This document shows, piece after piece, positions 33,113 through 41,764 of a stretch of DNA of 58,451 nt. The first letter of the stretch is position 1. The number at the start of each line of letters is the position of its first letter. The position numbers were made by a program, and so were the translations under genes. The DNA is taken from NCBI RefSeq assembly GCF_900184735.1, contig NZ_LT855395.1:413475-471925 (forward strand), given 5' to 3'. The notes beneath the pieces were generated by a model, which worked only from the letters and a program-made list of their open reading frames with translations, was not told where the DNA came from and searched no databases. The stretch is from Paucisalibacillus globulus. GTDB lineage: Bacteria > Bacillota > Bacilli > Bacillales > Amphibacillaceae.

Positions 33113-33312
33113 GCGCAGGGCGCCCGGTTAGGGACTACGGACTGGACTGAGCCGTAGGAGATATAGGAAACATGCCCCTTCATAGGGGTATGTCGACGTT
33201 GGCCGCAAAGGTTGGTATTAGTCGACCTTCCTTTGTAACCGGAGTCGATGTTGACTTATCTTGTCATGAGGTGAGGGAAGTCTCGCTAGTCCCTGGGCGC
33301 CCGGAGCTAGAC
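33113..33312 (+). ncRNA. GC-rich structured intergenic element (RNA-like fold)
   Basis: A ~200-nt stretch of much higher GC than its surroundings. The ends pair: GGGCGCCC (33118-33125) plus AGGGACTA (33130-33137) with TAGTCCCT plus GGGCGCCC (33287-33302), a 16-bp stem with a 4-nt bulge. Inside are CTACGG/CCGTAG, ACATGCCCCT/AGGGGTATGT and GTCGAC/GTCGAC hairpins. The element ends GGAGCTAGACG. From memory, elements with this ending are scattered in Bacillaceae intergenic regions. Whether it is a transcribed RNA or a mobile repeat is not known. No ORF. Confidence 0.6.
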
Positions 33313-33357
33313 GTGGCCGTTCCTGATTAATTATTCTCGAGCAGCCTATAACATAAG

Positions 33358-33389
33358 AAAAAGGTGAACACATATGTGCTCACCTTTTT
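33358..33389. terminator. Bidirectional terminator near spx
   Basis: AAAAGGTGAACACATATGTG and the following CTCACCTTTTT form a long stem with T/A tails on both sides. It lies right after the spx stop codon. Confidence 0.9.
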
Positions 33390-33394
33390 AAATA

Positions 33395-33790
33395 CTAATC
33401 AACCATTTTTTGTAGTTGGTGTAATTGAAATGTACGAACCGATCTTGGTAAGAAACGACGAATTTCATCTTCGTTGTAGCCTACTTGTAGACGTTTTTCA
33501 TCAATGATAATCGGTCTTCTTAATAAACCAGGATTTTCTTGGATTAATTGATACAATTCCTTCATAGGAAGTTGTTCGATATCCACATCAATTTCTTTGA
33601 AAACCTTCGAACGTTCTGAAATAATTTCTTCTGTACCATCCTCTGTTAAACGCAATATCCCTTTAATTTCATCAAATGATAACGGTTCCGAAAAAATATT
33701 ACGTTCCTTATATGGTATGTTGTTCTCTTGAAACCAGGCTTTTGCCTTTCTGCAGGATGTACAACTTGGTGTAACGTATAGTGTTACCAT
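33395..33790 (-). CDS. spx: Global stress regulator Spx
   Basis: The protein has 131 aa, the same length as B. subtilis Spx. It is an ArsC-like thioredoxin fold. The redox switch CTSC is at 10-13, and G52 and R60, needed for contact with the RNA polymerase alpha C-terminal domain, are present ([14 protein letters not shown]). The C-terminus [11 protein letters not shown] is typical. Oxidised Spx redirects RNA polymerase to thiol-stress genes and is degraded by ClpXP. The start at 33790 follows AGGAAG; the longer ATG at 33862 has no support. It has its own sigma-A promoter and a terminator. Confidence 0.95.
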   Translation of the reverse strand: MVTLYVTPSCTSCRKAKAWFQENNIPYKERNIFSEPLSFDEIKGILRLTEDGTEEIISERSKVFKEIDVDIEQLPMKELYQLIQENPGLLRRPIIIDEKRLQVGYNEDEIRRFLPRSVRTFQLHQLQKMVD

Positions 33791-33929
33791 GTAATTACTT
33801 CCTTTCTCTCTAGAAGAGATTTGACAACTCATCCCGTATTCTGTTTCCAATGGTAGAATCACCTAAAGACTCATGTATTCCCATAATAAAAACATATCTT
33901 TTTATATTAAATATCTTTAATTCAATATA

Positions 33930-33958
33930 AGTTTAGTACAGCTAGACAGCAGTGTCAA
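33930..33958 (-). promoter_or_regulatory. spx promoter
   Basis: On the minus strand: TTGACA, a 17-bp spacer, TAAACT. It lies about 140 bp before the spx start codon. No PerR box is visible nearby. The rest of the 33791-34109 gap is AT-rich and holds nothing else I recognise. Confidence 0.7.
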
Positions 33959-34109
33959 CCTCATATCCCTTACTAATTAACTATACATAGATAATTATAA
34001 CATTAGAAACTTCTGTTCGCTATGGCTTTTTTAAAACATCTAATAATATTTAAAACCCTATCTGAAAGTATGCCCTAAAGGAGAGGGGGTTTATGCACTA
34101 ATTTTGATT

Positions 34110-35216
34110 TTACCTGCTGAAATTCTCATTTTTTACACATTCTTTCGGAATCCATCCTACCTCACCGTTACCTTTTTTCACTAGAACAAATCCTTCACAT
34201 TCGTCATCTACTATTTTTACATATTCCCCGTACTTTACCGTTATAAACGTCACACTTAGATCATTCTTACAGTAATGCTTTTCTCCTTCTTTAACTAAAT
34301 ATTCATTTTTCACCCACTGGATTGTACCTAAGTTGATATTTTCACATTTAGTGAAATACTTTTTCTGTTCAATTGGTCTCATCTCATAATTAGGATATGT
34401 AACGGTTCCTTTTATGTTAGTTGGATCTATATACTCTTTCACAATTTTTGCTTCCTTCTCCAGGTCATCCACATAGGCAAAGGAATATTCACCATCCTCT
34501 ATAATTAAAGCATTAAGCTGCCCATCCTTCTTAATTCGATTCCCACCATCAATTGAAATAATTCGCTTATCATGATTGATTAGAGGGTTATGGGAACTAG
34601 CTTGTTGAGAGCGATAATTTACAACTGGCCAGTGCCCAACGATAACCGTTTTCTCTGATTGATGTTCTTTTTCCTGGAACGCCTTGGCATATAATGCTGT
34701 TGATTCCTCTGTATGATACCAATCTACTAAATTATCAATTCCTGCATGAACAATAATATGGTGATTCGTCTCATAAGCAGTTGCTAGAGATTCTAACCAA
34801 TTTATTTCCTCCTGAAAGTTTTCTTTATAGAATCTTCCTAGATCGCTTAGGTCAGTAAAGTCATCCAGCGTCTTGCCATGCTTGGCCATCATTTCATTTA
34901 ATATAGAAAACTTTCTTTGTTTCATATAATTTCGTATTCCTTCATTTCCATCAAACACATAACGATGCACCACATCACAATTTCCCTTTGTAACAAAGAC
35001 AAGCTGATTGTTCGCTACTAAGTCCCTTACAAAGTCAATGACTTCCAAACTATTAACACCTTTTTCACAGAGATCACCATTGATAAAGAGGTAATCATCT
35101 TCGGTGAAATTCACTTTTTCTAATAGTCTTTTGAACAGATTAAGGTTTCCGTGGATATCTGATGTAACAATCATTCTTCTAGATTTATCAAGTTTTAACT
35201 TTTGAATTTCAATCAT
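34110..35216 (-). CDS. Metallophosphoesterase with C-terminal SH3-like region
   Basis: The protein has 368 aa. A calcineurin-like phosphoesterase domain covers about 14-255, with metal-binding motifs TSDIHGN, FINGDL, KGNCD, VHAGID and VGHWPV. This resembles the PrpE/serine-threonine-phosphatase branch. The last ~60 residues (YGEYVKIVDDECEGFVLVKKGNGEVGWIP) look like a bacterial SH3 domain, an unusual partner for this enzyme. The substrate is unknown. Its ATG overlaps the stop of the GrpB gene by 8 bp, so the two are cotranscribed. Confidence 0.85.
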   Translation of the reverse strand: MIEIQKLKLDKSRRMIVTSDIHGNLNLFKRLLEKVNFTEDDYLFINGDLCEKGVNSLEVIDFVRDLVANNQLVFVTKGNCDVVHRYVFDGNEGIRNYMKQRKFSILNEMMAKHGKTLDDFTDLSDLGRFYKENFQEEINWLESLATAYETNHHIIVHAGIDNLVDWYHTEESTALYAKAFQEKEHQSEKTVIVGHWPVVNYRSQQASSHNPLINHDKRIISIDGGNRIKKDGQLNALIIEDGEYSFAYVDDLEKEAKIVKEYIDPTNIKGTVTYPNYEMRPIEQKKYFTKCENINLGTIQWVKNEYLVKEGEKHYCKNDLSVTFITVKYGEYVKIVDDECEGFVLVKKGNGEVGWIPKECVKNENFSR

Positions 35217-35739
35217 GTTTCTTATCCTCTCTTTCGTACCAACGAAGTGCCTTTTTATCTATTTCTAAAGCGAGTTCATGCTTTCCATTAATATAGGATT
35301 CTATATCATATGGATAACGAAGTGCTAATTGTTCTTTCAATCTTCCATATCTCATTGCATCTTCAGGATGTTTCCTTAAATAATCCCTAAAGGCCAGATG
35401 GCGAATGATTTCCTTGTTTCCCTTTTCATAAATATGGACATGATGCGTCCTCTCGTCCCCACCTTTTTGAAAATATCTTCGACCCCTGATGCCGTTTTCC
35501 CCTTTGGGTTTATAGCCTGCCTTCTTCATTTCATCATCATAATTTTCGATTCTAGTAATATCATTTACTACTGGCATCATATCAATAATTGGTTTGGCTG
35601 AAAGTCCTGGAACTGCAGTACTTCCTATATGGTAGACTTCCACTATCTCAGTTCCGAGAATTTCCTTTAACCGTAAAGCCTCCAATTGAAATATTTTTTC
35701 CCAATCTCGATGATAAGTTGTAACGATAACCTGTCTCAT
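35209..35739 (-). CDS. GrpB / UPF0157 nucleotidyltransferase-like protein
   Basis: The protein has 176 aa. The GrpB family hallmark EVYHIGSTAVPGLSAKPIID carries the GS...D nucleotidyltransferase core, and RYFQKGGDERTHHVHI follows. Some relatives are fused to CoaE, but no enzyme activity is firmly established. I start at the ATG at 35739, six bases after AGGGG; a GTG two codons upstream is possible. It is the first gene of a pair with the metallophosphoesterase. Confidence 0.9.
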   Translation of the reverse strand: MRQVIVTTYHRDWEKIFQLEALRLKEILGTEIVEVYHIGSTAVPGLSAKPIIDMMPVVNDITRIENYDDEMKKAGYKPKGENGIRGRRYFQKGGDERTHHVHIYEKGNKEIIRHLAFRDYLRKHPEDAMRYGRLKEQLALRYPYDIESYINGKHELALEIDKKALRWYEREDKKHD

Positions 35740-35912
35740 AAACACCCCTGCAATTTACCATAATCTTCTATATTTATAATTTTATCATGAAAATCTATCA
35801 TTACCATTCTTATTTTCAGACCTCGTACTTCCCAATATTACCCAGAAATATTACAATAACCATTAGGAACAATTGACTAACAATTGTGTTAGCTTCTAGG
35901 GGGAAACGGTCC

Positions 35913-36470
35913 ATGAAATTTACAACAAAAGAAATATTTTCAATTCCTAATGTCTTATCTTATATAAGACTATTATTAATACCTGTCTTTGTTTATATAT
36001 ACATAACCGCTGATAGCACTGGTGACTATTATGTCGCAGCATTTATTATTCTTCTATCTGGACTAACCGATATGTTCGATGGACTAATAGCCAGGAAATT
36101 TAATCAAATTACTGAACTCGGGAAACTGGTCGACCCAGTTGCAGACAAATTTACACAAGCAGCCATTGTCGCCTGTTTAATGTTTCGATATGACTATATG
36201 TGGATATTAGTGATACTACTAGTTGTGAAGGAATTATTTATGGGGATCAATGGAATTATTCTACTAAGAAAAGGTAGAAAACTAGATGGCGCAATGTGGT
36301 TTGGTAAGGTCTCAACGGCCGTTTTCTATGCAGCTACTTTTATATTAATAGGTTTCCCAGAAATTAGTATTCACTTTGCTACAATCTTAATGTTAATAAC
36401 CGGGGTATTTTTAGGGCTATCTTTCTTATTGTATATTCCAGAGTTTTTAAAGCTTTACCGGAGAGTATAA
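35913..36470 (+). CDS. CDP-alcohol phosphatidyltransferase, PgsA-like
   Basis: The protein has 185 aa and about six TM helices. The family motif DG(x)2AR(x)8G(x)3D(x)3D is complete: DMFDGLIARKFNQITELGKL followed by VDPVADK. SIPNVLSYIRLLLIPVFVY is the usual N-terminus of phosphatidylglycerophosphate synthases. It would join CDP-diacylglycerol and glycerol-3-phosphate (or a similar alcohol) in the membrane. As pgsA is normally elsewhere beside cinA, this may be a second copy. The ATG at 35913 follows TAGGGGG. Confidence 0.88.
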   Translation: MKFTTKEIFSIPNVLSYIRLLLIPVFVYIYITADSTGDYYVAAFIILLSGLTDMFDGLIARKFNQITELGKLVDPVADKFTQAAIVACLMFRYDYMWILVILLVVKELFMGINGIILLRKGRKLDGAMWFGKVSTAVFYAATFILIGFPEISIHFATILMLITGVFLGLSFLLYIPEFLKLYRRV

Positions 36471-36489
36471 TCAAATAGGAGGCATCATT

Positions 36490-36945
36490 ATGGATGAGTT
36501 TTTAAGTAGAGCAGTAGAATTGGCAGTAGACAATGTAAAAGAAGGTGGACAACCTTTTGGAGCAGTATTAGTAAAAGACGAGCGCATCATCGCTGAAGGT
36601 GTGAATGAACTACATAAAACTTATGATGTTAGTGGTCACGCAGAACTCCTTGCGATAAGGAGAGCACAAGAAGAGCTCCGTACAAATGATTTATCTGGTT
36701 ATACCATGTATGCAAGTGGTGAACCTTGCCCTATGTGTCTAACCGCCATGTATTTTGCTGGCATTGACAAAGTTTATTACTGCCAGTCTGTTGAGGATGC
36801 TATCAAAGTCGGTTTAGGTAAATCTAGCATGATATATGAAGAAATAAAAAAGGAACGAGCAGATCGGTCGATTACTATGACAAGAGTTCCTTTAGAACGA
36901 GAACAAGAGAATCCAATGCAGCTTTGGAAGACTGTAAACAAATAA
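36490..36945 (+). CDS. Nucleoside/guanine deaminase-type enzyme
   Basis: The protein has 151 aa with a cytidine-deaminase fold. The zinc site is H50-A-E52 with PCPMC at 79-83; E52 is the proton shuttle. QPFGAVLVKD and the C-terminus QENPMQLWKTVNK resemble GuaD guanine deaminase (156 aa in B. subtilis), but TadA-like or other purine deaminases cannot be excluded. It lies 19 bp after the PgsA-like gene, with AGGAGG, and shares its transcript and terminator. Confidence 0.87.
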   Translation: MDEFLSRAVELAVDNVKEGGQPFGAVLVKDERIIAEGVNELHKTYDVSGHAELLAIRRAQEELRTNDLSGYTMYASGEPCPMCLTAMYFAGIDKVYYCQSVEDAIKVGLGKSSMIYEEIKKERADRSITMTRVPLEREQENPMQLWKTVNK

Positions 36946-36947
36946 TA

Positions 36948-36984
36948 AATCCACCCAAGTCAAACATTTGGGTGGATTCTTTTT
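36948..36984 (+). terminator. Terminator after the deaminase gene
   Basis: AATCCACCCAA pairs with TTGGGTGGATT (11 bp), followed by CTTTTT. Confidence 0.95.
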
Positions 36985-37031
36985 CCAATGAACAAATTCT
37001 TTTATCATCTCTGATAAAATTCAGGTTTTAT

Positions 37032-37643
37032 TTAAATTAATCGATATCGATTCTTCGGCCTCCCCTTCTTGCCGTATTGTGAAACAACCTCCACCTCTCC
37101 TCTACCTTCGAGGTAATTTAAGTACCGATGAACAGTCTGATAGGCAATTGGCAAGGCGTTCTTAATTTCATCAATCGTTATTGCTTTTTCTTGATTGAGT
37201 AGGTAACTTTTAATTGACATCAACGTATCTTGTTTTATACCTTTGTCTACAAATGCACTAATATGATCCTCTGTAAGCTTACTGACTTTTAGATTTAATC
37301 GAATTCTAGAAATTAAATCAGGTGCTTTGATAGGTTTTAATGCAAAGTCTGTTGCACCAGCTTTCATAAATGTATCCGCCACTTCCTGTCTTTCATCAAC
37401 CGTAAGCACAATGATTGGTACATGAACATTAAACTTGCGTATTTCCTTTGTTGTTGTAATCCCGTCTCCATTCGGCAAATGATAATCCATCAGTATGAGG
37501 TCAGGCTCCATCTTTTCAAATAAAGCAATTGCATCTTTACCACTTACCGCTTCAATCACATTCCATTCGGCAAACTGACAAATTTCCTTCAGTGTATAGC
37601 GAATACCTTCATTGTCATCAACGACTAAGATTGTTGTACTCAT
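37032..37643 (-). CDS. Response regulator of the CitB/DcuR type
   Basis: The protein has 203 aa. The receiver domain spans 1-120 with DD at 9-10, phosphoacceptor D53 (LMDYHLPNGDG) and K at about 108 (ALKPI). The C-terminal part (AITIDEIKNALPIAYQTVHRYLNYLEGRGEVEVV) is a winged HTH like that of regulators for dicarboxylate or citrate use. The start at 37643 follows GAGGGTGAG and lies inside the kinase gene, overlapping it by 26 bp. It forms a unit with the upstream kinase and the exported protein. Confidence 0.87.
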   Translation of the reverse strand: MSTTILVVDDNEGIRYTLKEICQFAEWNVIEAVSGKDAIALFEKMEPDLILMDYHLPNGDGITTTKEIRKFNVHVPIIVLTVDERQEVADTFMKAGATDFALKPIKAPDLISRIRLNLKVSKLTEDHISAFVDKGIKQDTLMSIKSYLLNQEKAITIDEIKNALPIAYQTVHRYLNYLEGRGEVEVVSQYGKKGRPKNRYRLI

Positions 37644-39006
37644 AAGCTTTCTCACCCTCTTCATGAATTGGAAGTATTATGTTCATTTGTGTATGACTAC
37701 CTGGAACACTACTAACCTGAATAGTACCATGGTGATTTTCAACAACTGATTTTACAAAGGATAAGCCTATCCCGGAAGAATTTCTAGTACTAAAACCTTC
37801 GTCCCAAATGGCATGGAGATGGGATGTTTTTATCCCTTGTCCATTATCAATAATTCGAAATACAATATGTTTATCTACTCTATTAACATTCACATGGATG
37901 CTTCCCGCTTTTCCGGCCATGGAAGAGATAGCATTCTCTAATAAATTGGATATCGCACGTGAGAATCTAATTTTATTTACACATATAGGAGGCAAGTTTC
38001 CTTCTAAATTGACCACAATCTCTATATTCTGTTCAGCTAATATCAGATGGCTGGTTACATATTCTAATAGTTCTTTTATAGAAATTGGCTGTTTATTATG
38101 TTCATAAAGAATTTCAGAAATCATATCATTCATTTTTTGAATAGAACTTCCCATTCTTTCTAGATAATTCTTAATAGAAGTCTCTCCACTTTTCTCGAGC
38201 CGCATCTTAATTAAGGAGGATAGCCCCTCCATTGTTGTCAAAGGAGTTTTCAAATCATGTACTAATGAGTTTATTTCTTCATGTAGTTTTGATTCTACTA
38301 AAGCAATCCTTGCTGCCTTAAGTTCCTGCTCACCCTCCTGAATCTTTTCCATTGCAATAATCCGTTTGTTAAGCAGATTCAAGAGAAATGTTAGTATTAC
38401 TGAGATAATTAAAAATAAAATAAAAAATAAGCTTGCTAGTGTATTTAACAAATAATTACCAGTTAGATAGTGATCGGCAATTTTCAGACTGGTCGCAATA
38501 TCATTGGTCCCTATTCCGAACTTTGATAACCATGGAATTAACTGCATCCAACTCATTGCAAGTAGCACGATAAATAATAAAACAGAGTAGATCAAATAAA
38601 AATTCTTTCGCCTTGGGATAAATCCCTGAATAAATAATAAAATTGCTAATGTAAGTAAAATGCCAATGTAGGAAAAACCTTCCTTGTGAAGGTAATTATA
38701 TATAAATAATATTAGGAGTATTGTAAGAGCATATAATAATTGCCAAATTAGATTTCCATTTCTATTAAACTTGCCATGTATCACAAGGATTCCACCAAAG
38801 AAAATAAAAAAGAAAATCATCGTGTACTTTGCTACATAAAGAATTGAAATAATAACTAACTTCCCACTATCCCTTAGTAGAATGCTAGCTTCCATATTCT
38901 CTATCATGTAAGTTGAGCTACTTTCCACTATTGTTGGTAGCAAGATGCCAAGCATAACTAGTAGACTGCCTATCATTATGGATATGTGATTGTCATTCTT
39001 TTTCAT
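37618..39006 (-). CDS. Polytopic sensor histidine kinase
   Basis: The protein has 462 aa. The first ~210 residues hold six hydrophobic helices; the second and third may flank only short loops, so there is no large external sensor domain. A coiled linker leads to HisKA with NSLVHDLKTPLT (H250) and an HATPase domain (ISNLLENAIS, IIDNGQGI, GIGLSFV). Signals may be sensed in the membrane or through the exported protein encoded 21 bp upstream. GATGGTCATATGA-like spacing at the start is compatible with coupling to that gene. Confidence 0.87.
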   Translation of the reverse strand: MKKNDNHISIMIGSLLVMLGILLPTIVESSSTYMIENMEASILLRDSGKLVIISILYVAKYTMIFFFIFFGGILVIHGKFNRNGNLIWQLLYALTILLILFIYNYLHKEGFSYIGILLTLAILLFIQGFIPRRKNFYLIYSVLLFIVLLAMSWMQLIPWLSKFGIGTNDIATSLKIADHYLTGNYLLNTLASLFFILFLIISVILTFLLNLLNKRIIAMEKIQEGEQELKAARIALVESKLHEEINSLVHDLKTPLTTMEGLSSLIKMRLEKSGETSIKNYLERMGSSIQKMNDMISEILYEHNKQPISIKELLEYVTSHLILAEQNIEIVVNLEGNLPPICVNKIRFSRAISNLLENAISSMAGKAGSIHVNVNRVDKHIVFRIIDNGQGIKTSHLHAIWDEGFSTRNSSGIGLSFVKSVVENHHGTIQVSSVPGSHTQMNIILPIHEEGEKAYEYNNLSR

Positions 39007-39027
39007 ATGACCACCTTTTCTTAAGCC

Positions 39028-39618
39028 TTAACGATATGCTGAGTTAAACGGAACTTCTATTTCTTTTATTTCATTCACAAGCGTTGTTGGAACATGGTGC
39101 TCTTTCAACAACATTCGCAAATCACGACTATGCTTGGAGTTTTTTAAACCGATGTAGTAGGTTGTGTGTGGAATAATAGACTCTAGTAATCCCCATGTTG
39201 TTTCATCTTCACGTAGGACCCCAGATATGTCTACTAAGATTACTGGAATAGAGTTTTTCTCTGCTTCTTGGACCAATTCCTTTGCCCTATGAAATTCCTC
39301 CTTCACATTTCTTAATGTTTGGGATAGTCCATTTTTACTATAGCCAACAATCATTACAACACTTTTATATTCGTATAGGTCTGTTGCAAGAGCACGCGGT
39401 CTATAATCTGATTCTAAATTTAAATTATCAGCAATTGACTTGAGCACTGCGCTTTCTACAGCTTGTCCTGCTGAGGTAATTAAAATATCCTCCATAGCAA
39501 TTGGTACAGGTAGATTGGGATATGTATTAATCTTTCCGCTAGAGGGGTTTACCATCTCAAAAGTTAGTAGGAAACAAGCTAAACATATGCCAATGAAGGT
39601 TGGAATAAATTGCTTCAA
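39028..39618 (-). CDS. Exported protein (DUF6305-like), possible sensor partner
   Basis: The protein has 196 aa. An N-terminal hydrophobic segment (QFIPTFIGICLACFLLTFEM) is a signal peptide or anchor. The mature part (VPIAMEDILITSAGQAVESAVLKSI, then SVVMIVGYSKNGLSQTL and IPVILVDISG) looks like an alternating alpha/beta fold and resembles what I recall as DUF6305; that call is tentative. It starts at a TTG eight bases after GGGGGG. It is the first gene of a three-gene unit with the kinase and regulator, so it may be a ligand-binding accessory protein. Confidence 0.7.
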   Translation of the reverse strand: MKQFIPTFIGICLACFLLTFEMVNPSSGKINTYPNLPVPIAMEDILITSAGQAVESAVLKSIADNLNLESDYRPRALATDLYEYKSVVMIVGYSKNGLSQTLRNVKEEFHRAKELVQEAEKNSIPVILVDISGVLREDETTWGLLESIIPHTTYYIGLKNSKHSRDLRMLLKEHHVPTTLVNEIKEIEVPFNSAYR

Positions 39619-39657
39619 TTCGAAATCCCCCCATTATTGGTTATATAGAAACACAAA

Positions 39658-39685
39658 AAAGGATAAAGCATTAACTTTATCCTTT
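39658..39685 (-). terminator. Terminator of the peptide ABC transporter operon
   Basis: AAAGGATAAAG / CTTTATCCTTT stem with a 6-nt loop, followed by TTTTTTG on the minus strand. It lies after the last transporter gene and before the two-component unit. Confidence 0.88.
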
Positions 39686-39714
39686 ATCATACTATTAAAT
39701 TATCTAAAATGTCA

Positions 39715-40617
39715 CTATTGTTTTAATTTTGGGTCTAAAGCATCACGTAGACCATCTCCAAACAGGTTAAATCCTAAAACAAATAGGAAAATTGCTACAC
39801 CTGGAAAGGCAACTACCCAAGGAGCATTCTGGATTGCCGCTCTCCCATCACTTAGCATTGCCCCCCATTCTGGCGTAGGAGGTTGTGCCCCTAACCCTAG
39901 GAAACTCAGTCCTGCAGCATCTAGTATCGCAGTCCCAATTCCTAGTGTAGCTTGAACTATAATTGGTGCCATACTATTAGGTAGTACATGTCTGAACAGG
40001 ATTCTACCATGCTTTCCGCCAATTGCACGAGCTGCTTCAATGAATTCCGTTTCCTTAACAGAGAGGACCGCGGATCGAACAATTCTCGCAAACTGTGGTA
40101 CTCCTACAATTCCTACTGCAATCATCGCATTGGTTAAACTTGGTCCAAGTACCGCTACTAAAGCGATAGCTAATAGAATACTAGGAAATGCCATCATGAT
40201 ATCAATAATTCGCATGATTATTTGATCGACCCATCTTCCAAAATAACCTGCAATTGCTCCGAGGGTTACCCCAATAACCATAGAGATACCAACAGCAATT
40301 AATCCAATTCGAATGGATATTTGCGTGCCATATACTATTCTACTAAATATATCACGACCCAATTCATCCGTGCCTAGCCAATGCTCTCCTGATGGTGCTT
40401 GGTAACGATTAGGAATACTTTGTGTTGTTGGATCATGCGTAGCAATGATTGGCGCTAGAATGGCTGTAATAATTAATATGGTAATAATAATTAACCCAAT
40501 AACAGATGTTTTACTCTTTAATAGCCGAAATAAGGCCTCTATCCAAAGACTTTTTGATTTTGCTTGTTTTGTTTCTTGTGTTTGTATATCTGGTGTTGAA
40601 ATTGGTTGTAGCGACAA
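39715..40617 (-). CDS. Oligopeptide ABC transporter permease (C-type)
   Basis: The protein has about 300 aa with six TM helices. The permease signature EAARAIGGKHGRILFRHVLPN contains the EAA loop that meets the ATPases. An OppC_N-like first helix precedes HWLGTDELGRDIFSR, the hallmark of DppC/OppC/AppC proteins. I chose the TTG at 40617, preceded by AAAGGAAG; the TTG at 40650 lacks a site. It is the last gene of the D-F-A-B-C operon, the gene order of B. subtilis app, although I cannot read substrate specificity. Confidence 0.9.
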   Translation of the reverse strand: MSLQPISTPDIQTQETKQAKSKSLWIEALFRLLKSKTSVIGLIIITILIITAILAPIIATHDPTTQSIPNRYQAPSGEHWLGTDELGRDIFSRIVYGTQISIRIGLIAVGISMVIGVTLGAIAGYFGRWVDQIIMRIIDIMMAFPSILLAIALVAVLGPSLTNAMIAVGIVGVPQFARIVRSAVLSVKETEFIEAARAIGGKHGRILFRHVLPNSMAPIIVQATLGIGTAILDAAGLSFLGLGAQPPTPEWGAMLSDGRAAIQNAPWVVAFPGVAIFLFVLGFNLFGDGLRDALDPKLKQ

Positions 40618-40662
40618 TGCCTGCACTTCCTTTCTAATGACTTCTATCAAGGGAAAACTAGT

Positions 40663-41667
40663 CTATTCAAACTTTATTCTAGGATCTAAGTATTTATATA
40701 AAATATCTGTAATTAGATTAACTAACACAAAGATAATTGCGATGATCAAAATAGTACTCTGAACCACCGGATAATCCCGCCCAAGAACCGCTAAATAGAC
40801 ATATCGACCAATCCCCGGCCAAGAGAAAATAGTTTCGGTTAACACGGCACCACCGAGCAATAAACCAAATTGTAAACCAATAACAGTTAATACCGGTAAT
40901 GAGGCATTCTTTAAAGCATGCTGGAAGATAATAATAGTTTTCTTCAAACCTTTTGCATTAGCCGTTCGAATATAATCCTGGCGCATAACCTCGAGCATAC
41001 TAGACCTCGTCATTCGTGCAATAATAGCCATTGGAATCGTAGCTAAAGCTAAACCAGGCATTAGTATATGTGATAAGGAATCTTTAAAGGCTAGCCAATT
41101 CCCTGTTAATATACTATCTATCAAATAAAAATTGGTAATAGTATGTAATTCAACACCAGCTGTTAGTCTGCCACTTGGAGGCAATATATCAAAGGTAACT
41201 GAAAATAGCCAAATCATCATTAAACCTAGCCAGAATATTGGCATGGAAACACCAAATAATGCAGCAGTCATACTCATATTATCAAACCACGAATACTGCT
41301 TAACTGCAGCAATTACACCTGCAATCACCCCCACAATAACAGCAACAAGCATCGCAAAAACAGCTAGTTCTATCGTGGCTGGAAGTTTCTGAATGAGTTC
41401 CACTCCAATACTTTCCTTCGACTGTATAGATTCACCTAAGTTCCCCTGTAAGATATCACCTAAAAACCTTCCATATTGAACGTAATACGGGTCATTCAAT
41501 CCAAGTTCTTCTTGTAGTGCTTCCAATTGGTCCTTAGTTGCCTTTTCACCTAATATACTCCTAGCTGGATCCCCAGGGACCAAATGAATAAGGGAAAATG
41601 CAAGAATCGAGACACCGATAAGTACGGGGATTAGCATGAGTAGTCTGCGAGAAATGTATTTTATCAT
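40663..41667 (-). CDS. Oligopeptide ABC transporter permease (B-type)
   Basis: The protein has 334 aa and six TM helices. MIKYISRRLLMLIPVLIGVS and LVPGDPARSILGEKA are typical of the DppB/OppB/AppB start, and the coupling loop reads YIRTANAKGLKKT. It pairs with the C-type permease gene 45 bp downstream. The gap between it and the binding-protein gene upstream contains a stable hairpin that may lower permease expression relative to the binding protein. Confidence 0.92.
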   Translation of the reverse strand: MIKYISRRLLMLIPVLIGVSILAFSLIHLVPGDPARSILGEKATKDQLEALQEELGLNDPYYVQYGRFLGDILQGNLGESIQSKESIGVELIQKLPATIELAVFAMLVAVIVGVIAGVIAAVKQYSWFDNMSMTAALFGVSMPIFWLGLMMIWLFSVTFDILPPSGRLTAGVELHTITNFYLIDSILTGNWLAFKDSLSHILMPGLALATIPMAIIARMTRSSMLEVMRQDYIRTANAKGLKKTIIIFQHALKNASLPVLTVIGLQFGLLLGGAVLTETIFSWPGIGRYVYLAVLGRDYPVVQSTILIIAIIFVLVNLITDILYKYLDPRIKFE

Positions 41668-41704
41668 TGCTTCTTTCCTCCGTTTTTCTTAGGAATAAAG
41701 AGAT

Positions 41705-41748
41705 TGCCTCAGGGGAGGAGGGGAATCTGCCCCTTATCCCTCTGAGAC
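41705..41748 (-). other. Intercistronic hairpin between binding protein and permease genes
   Basis: GCCTCAGGGGA...GGGG...CCCC...TCCCTCTGAG forms a GC-rich imperfect stem without a T-run. Such stems after binding-protein genes typically protect the upstream mRNA or attenuate downstream genes. Confidence 0.65.
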
Positions 41749-41764
41749 AACTAATGTACAGCTT

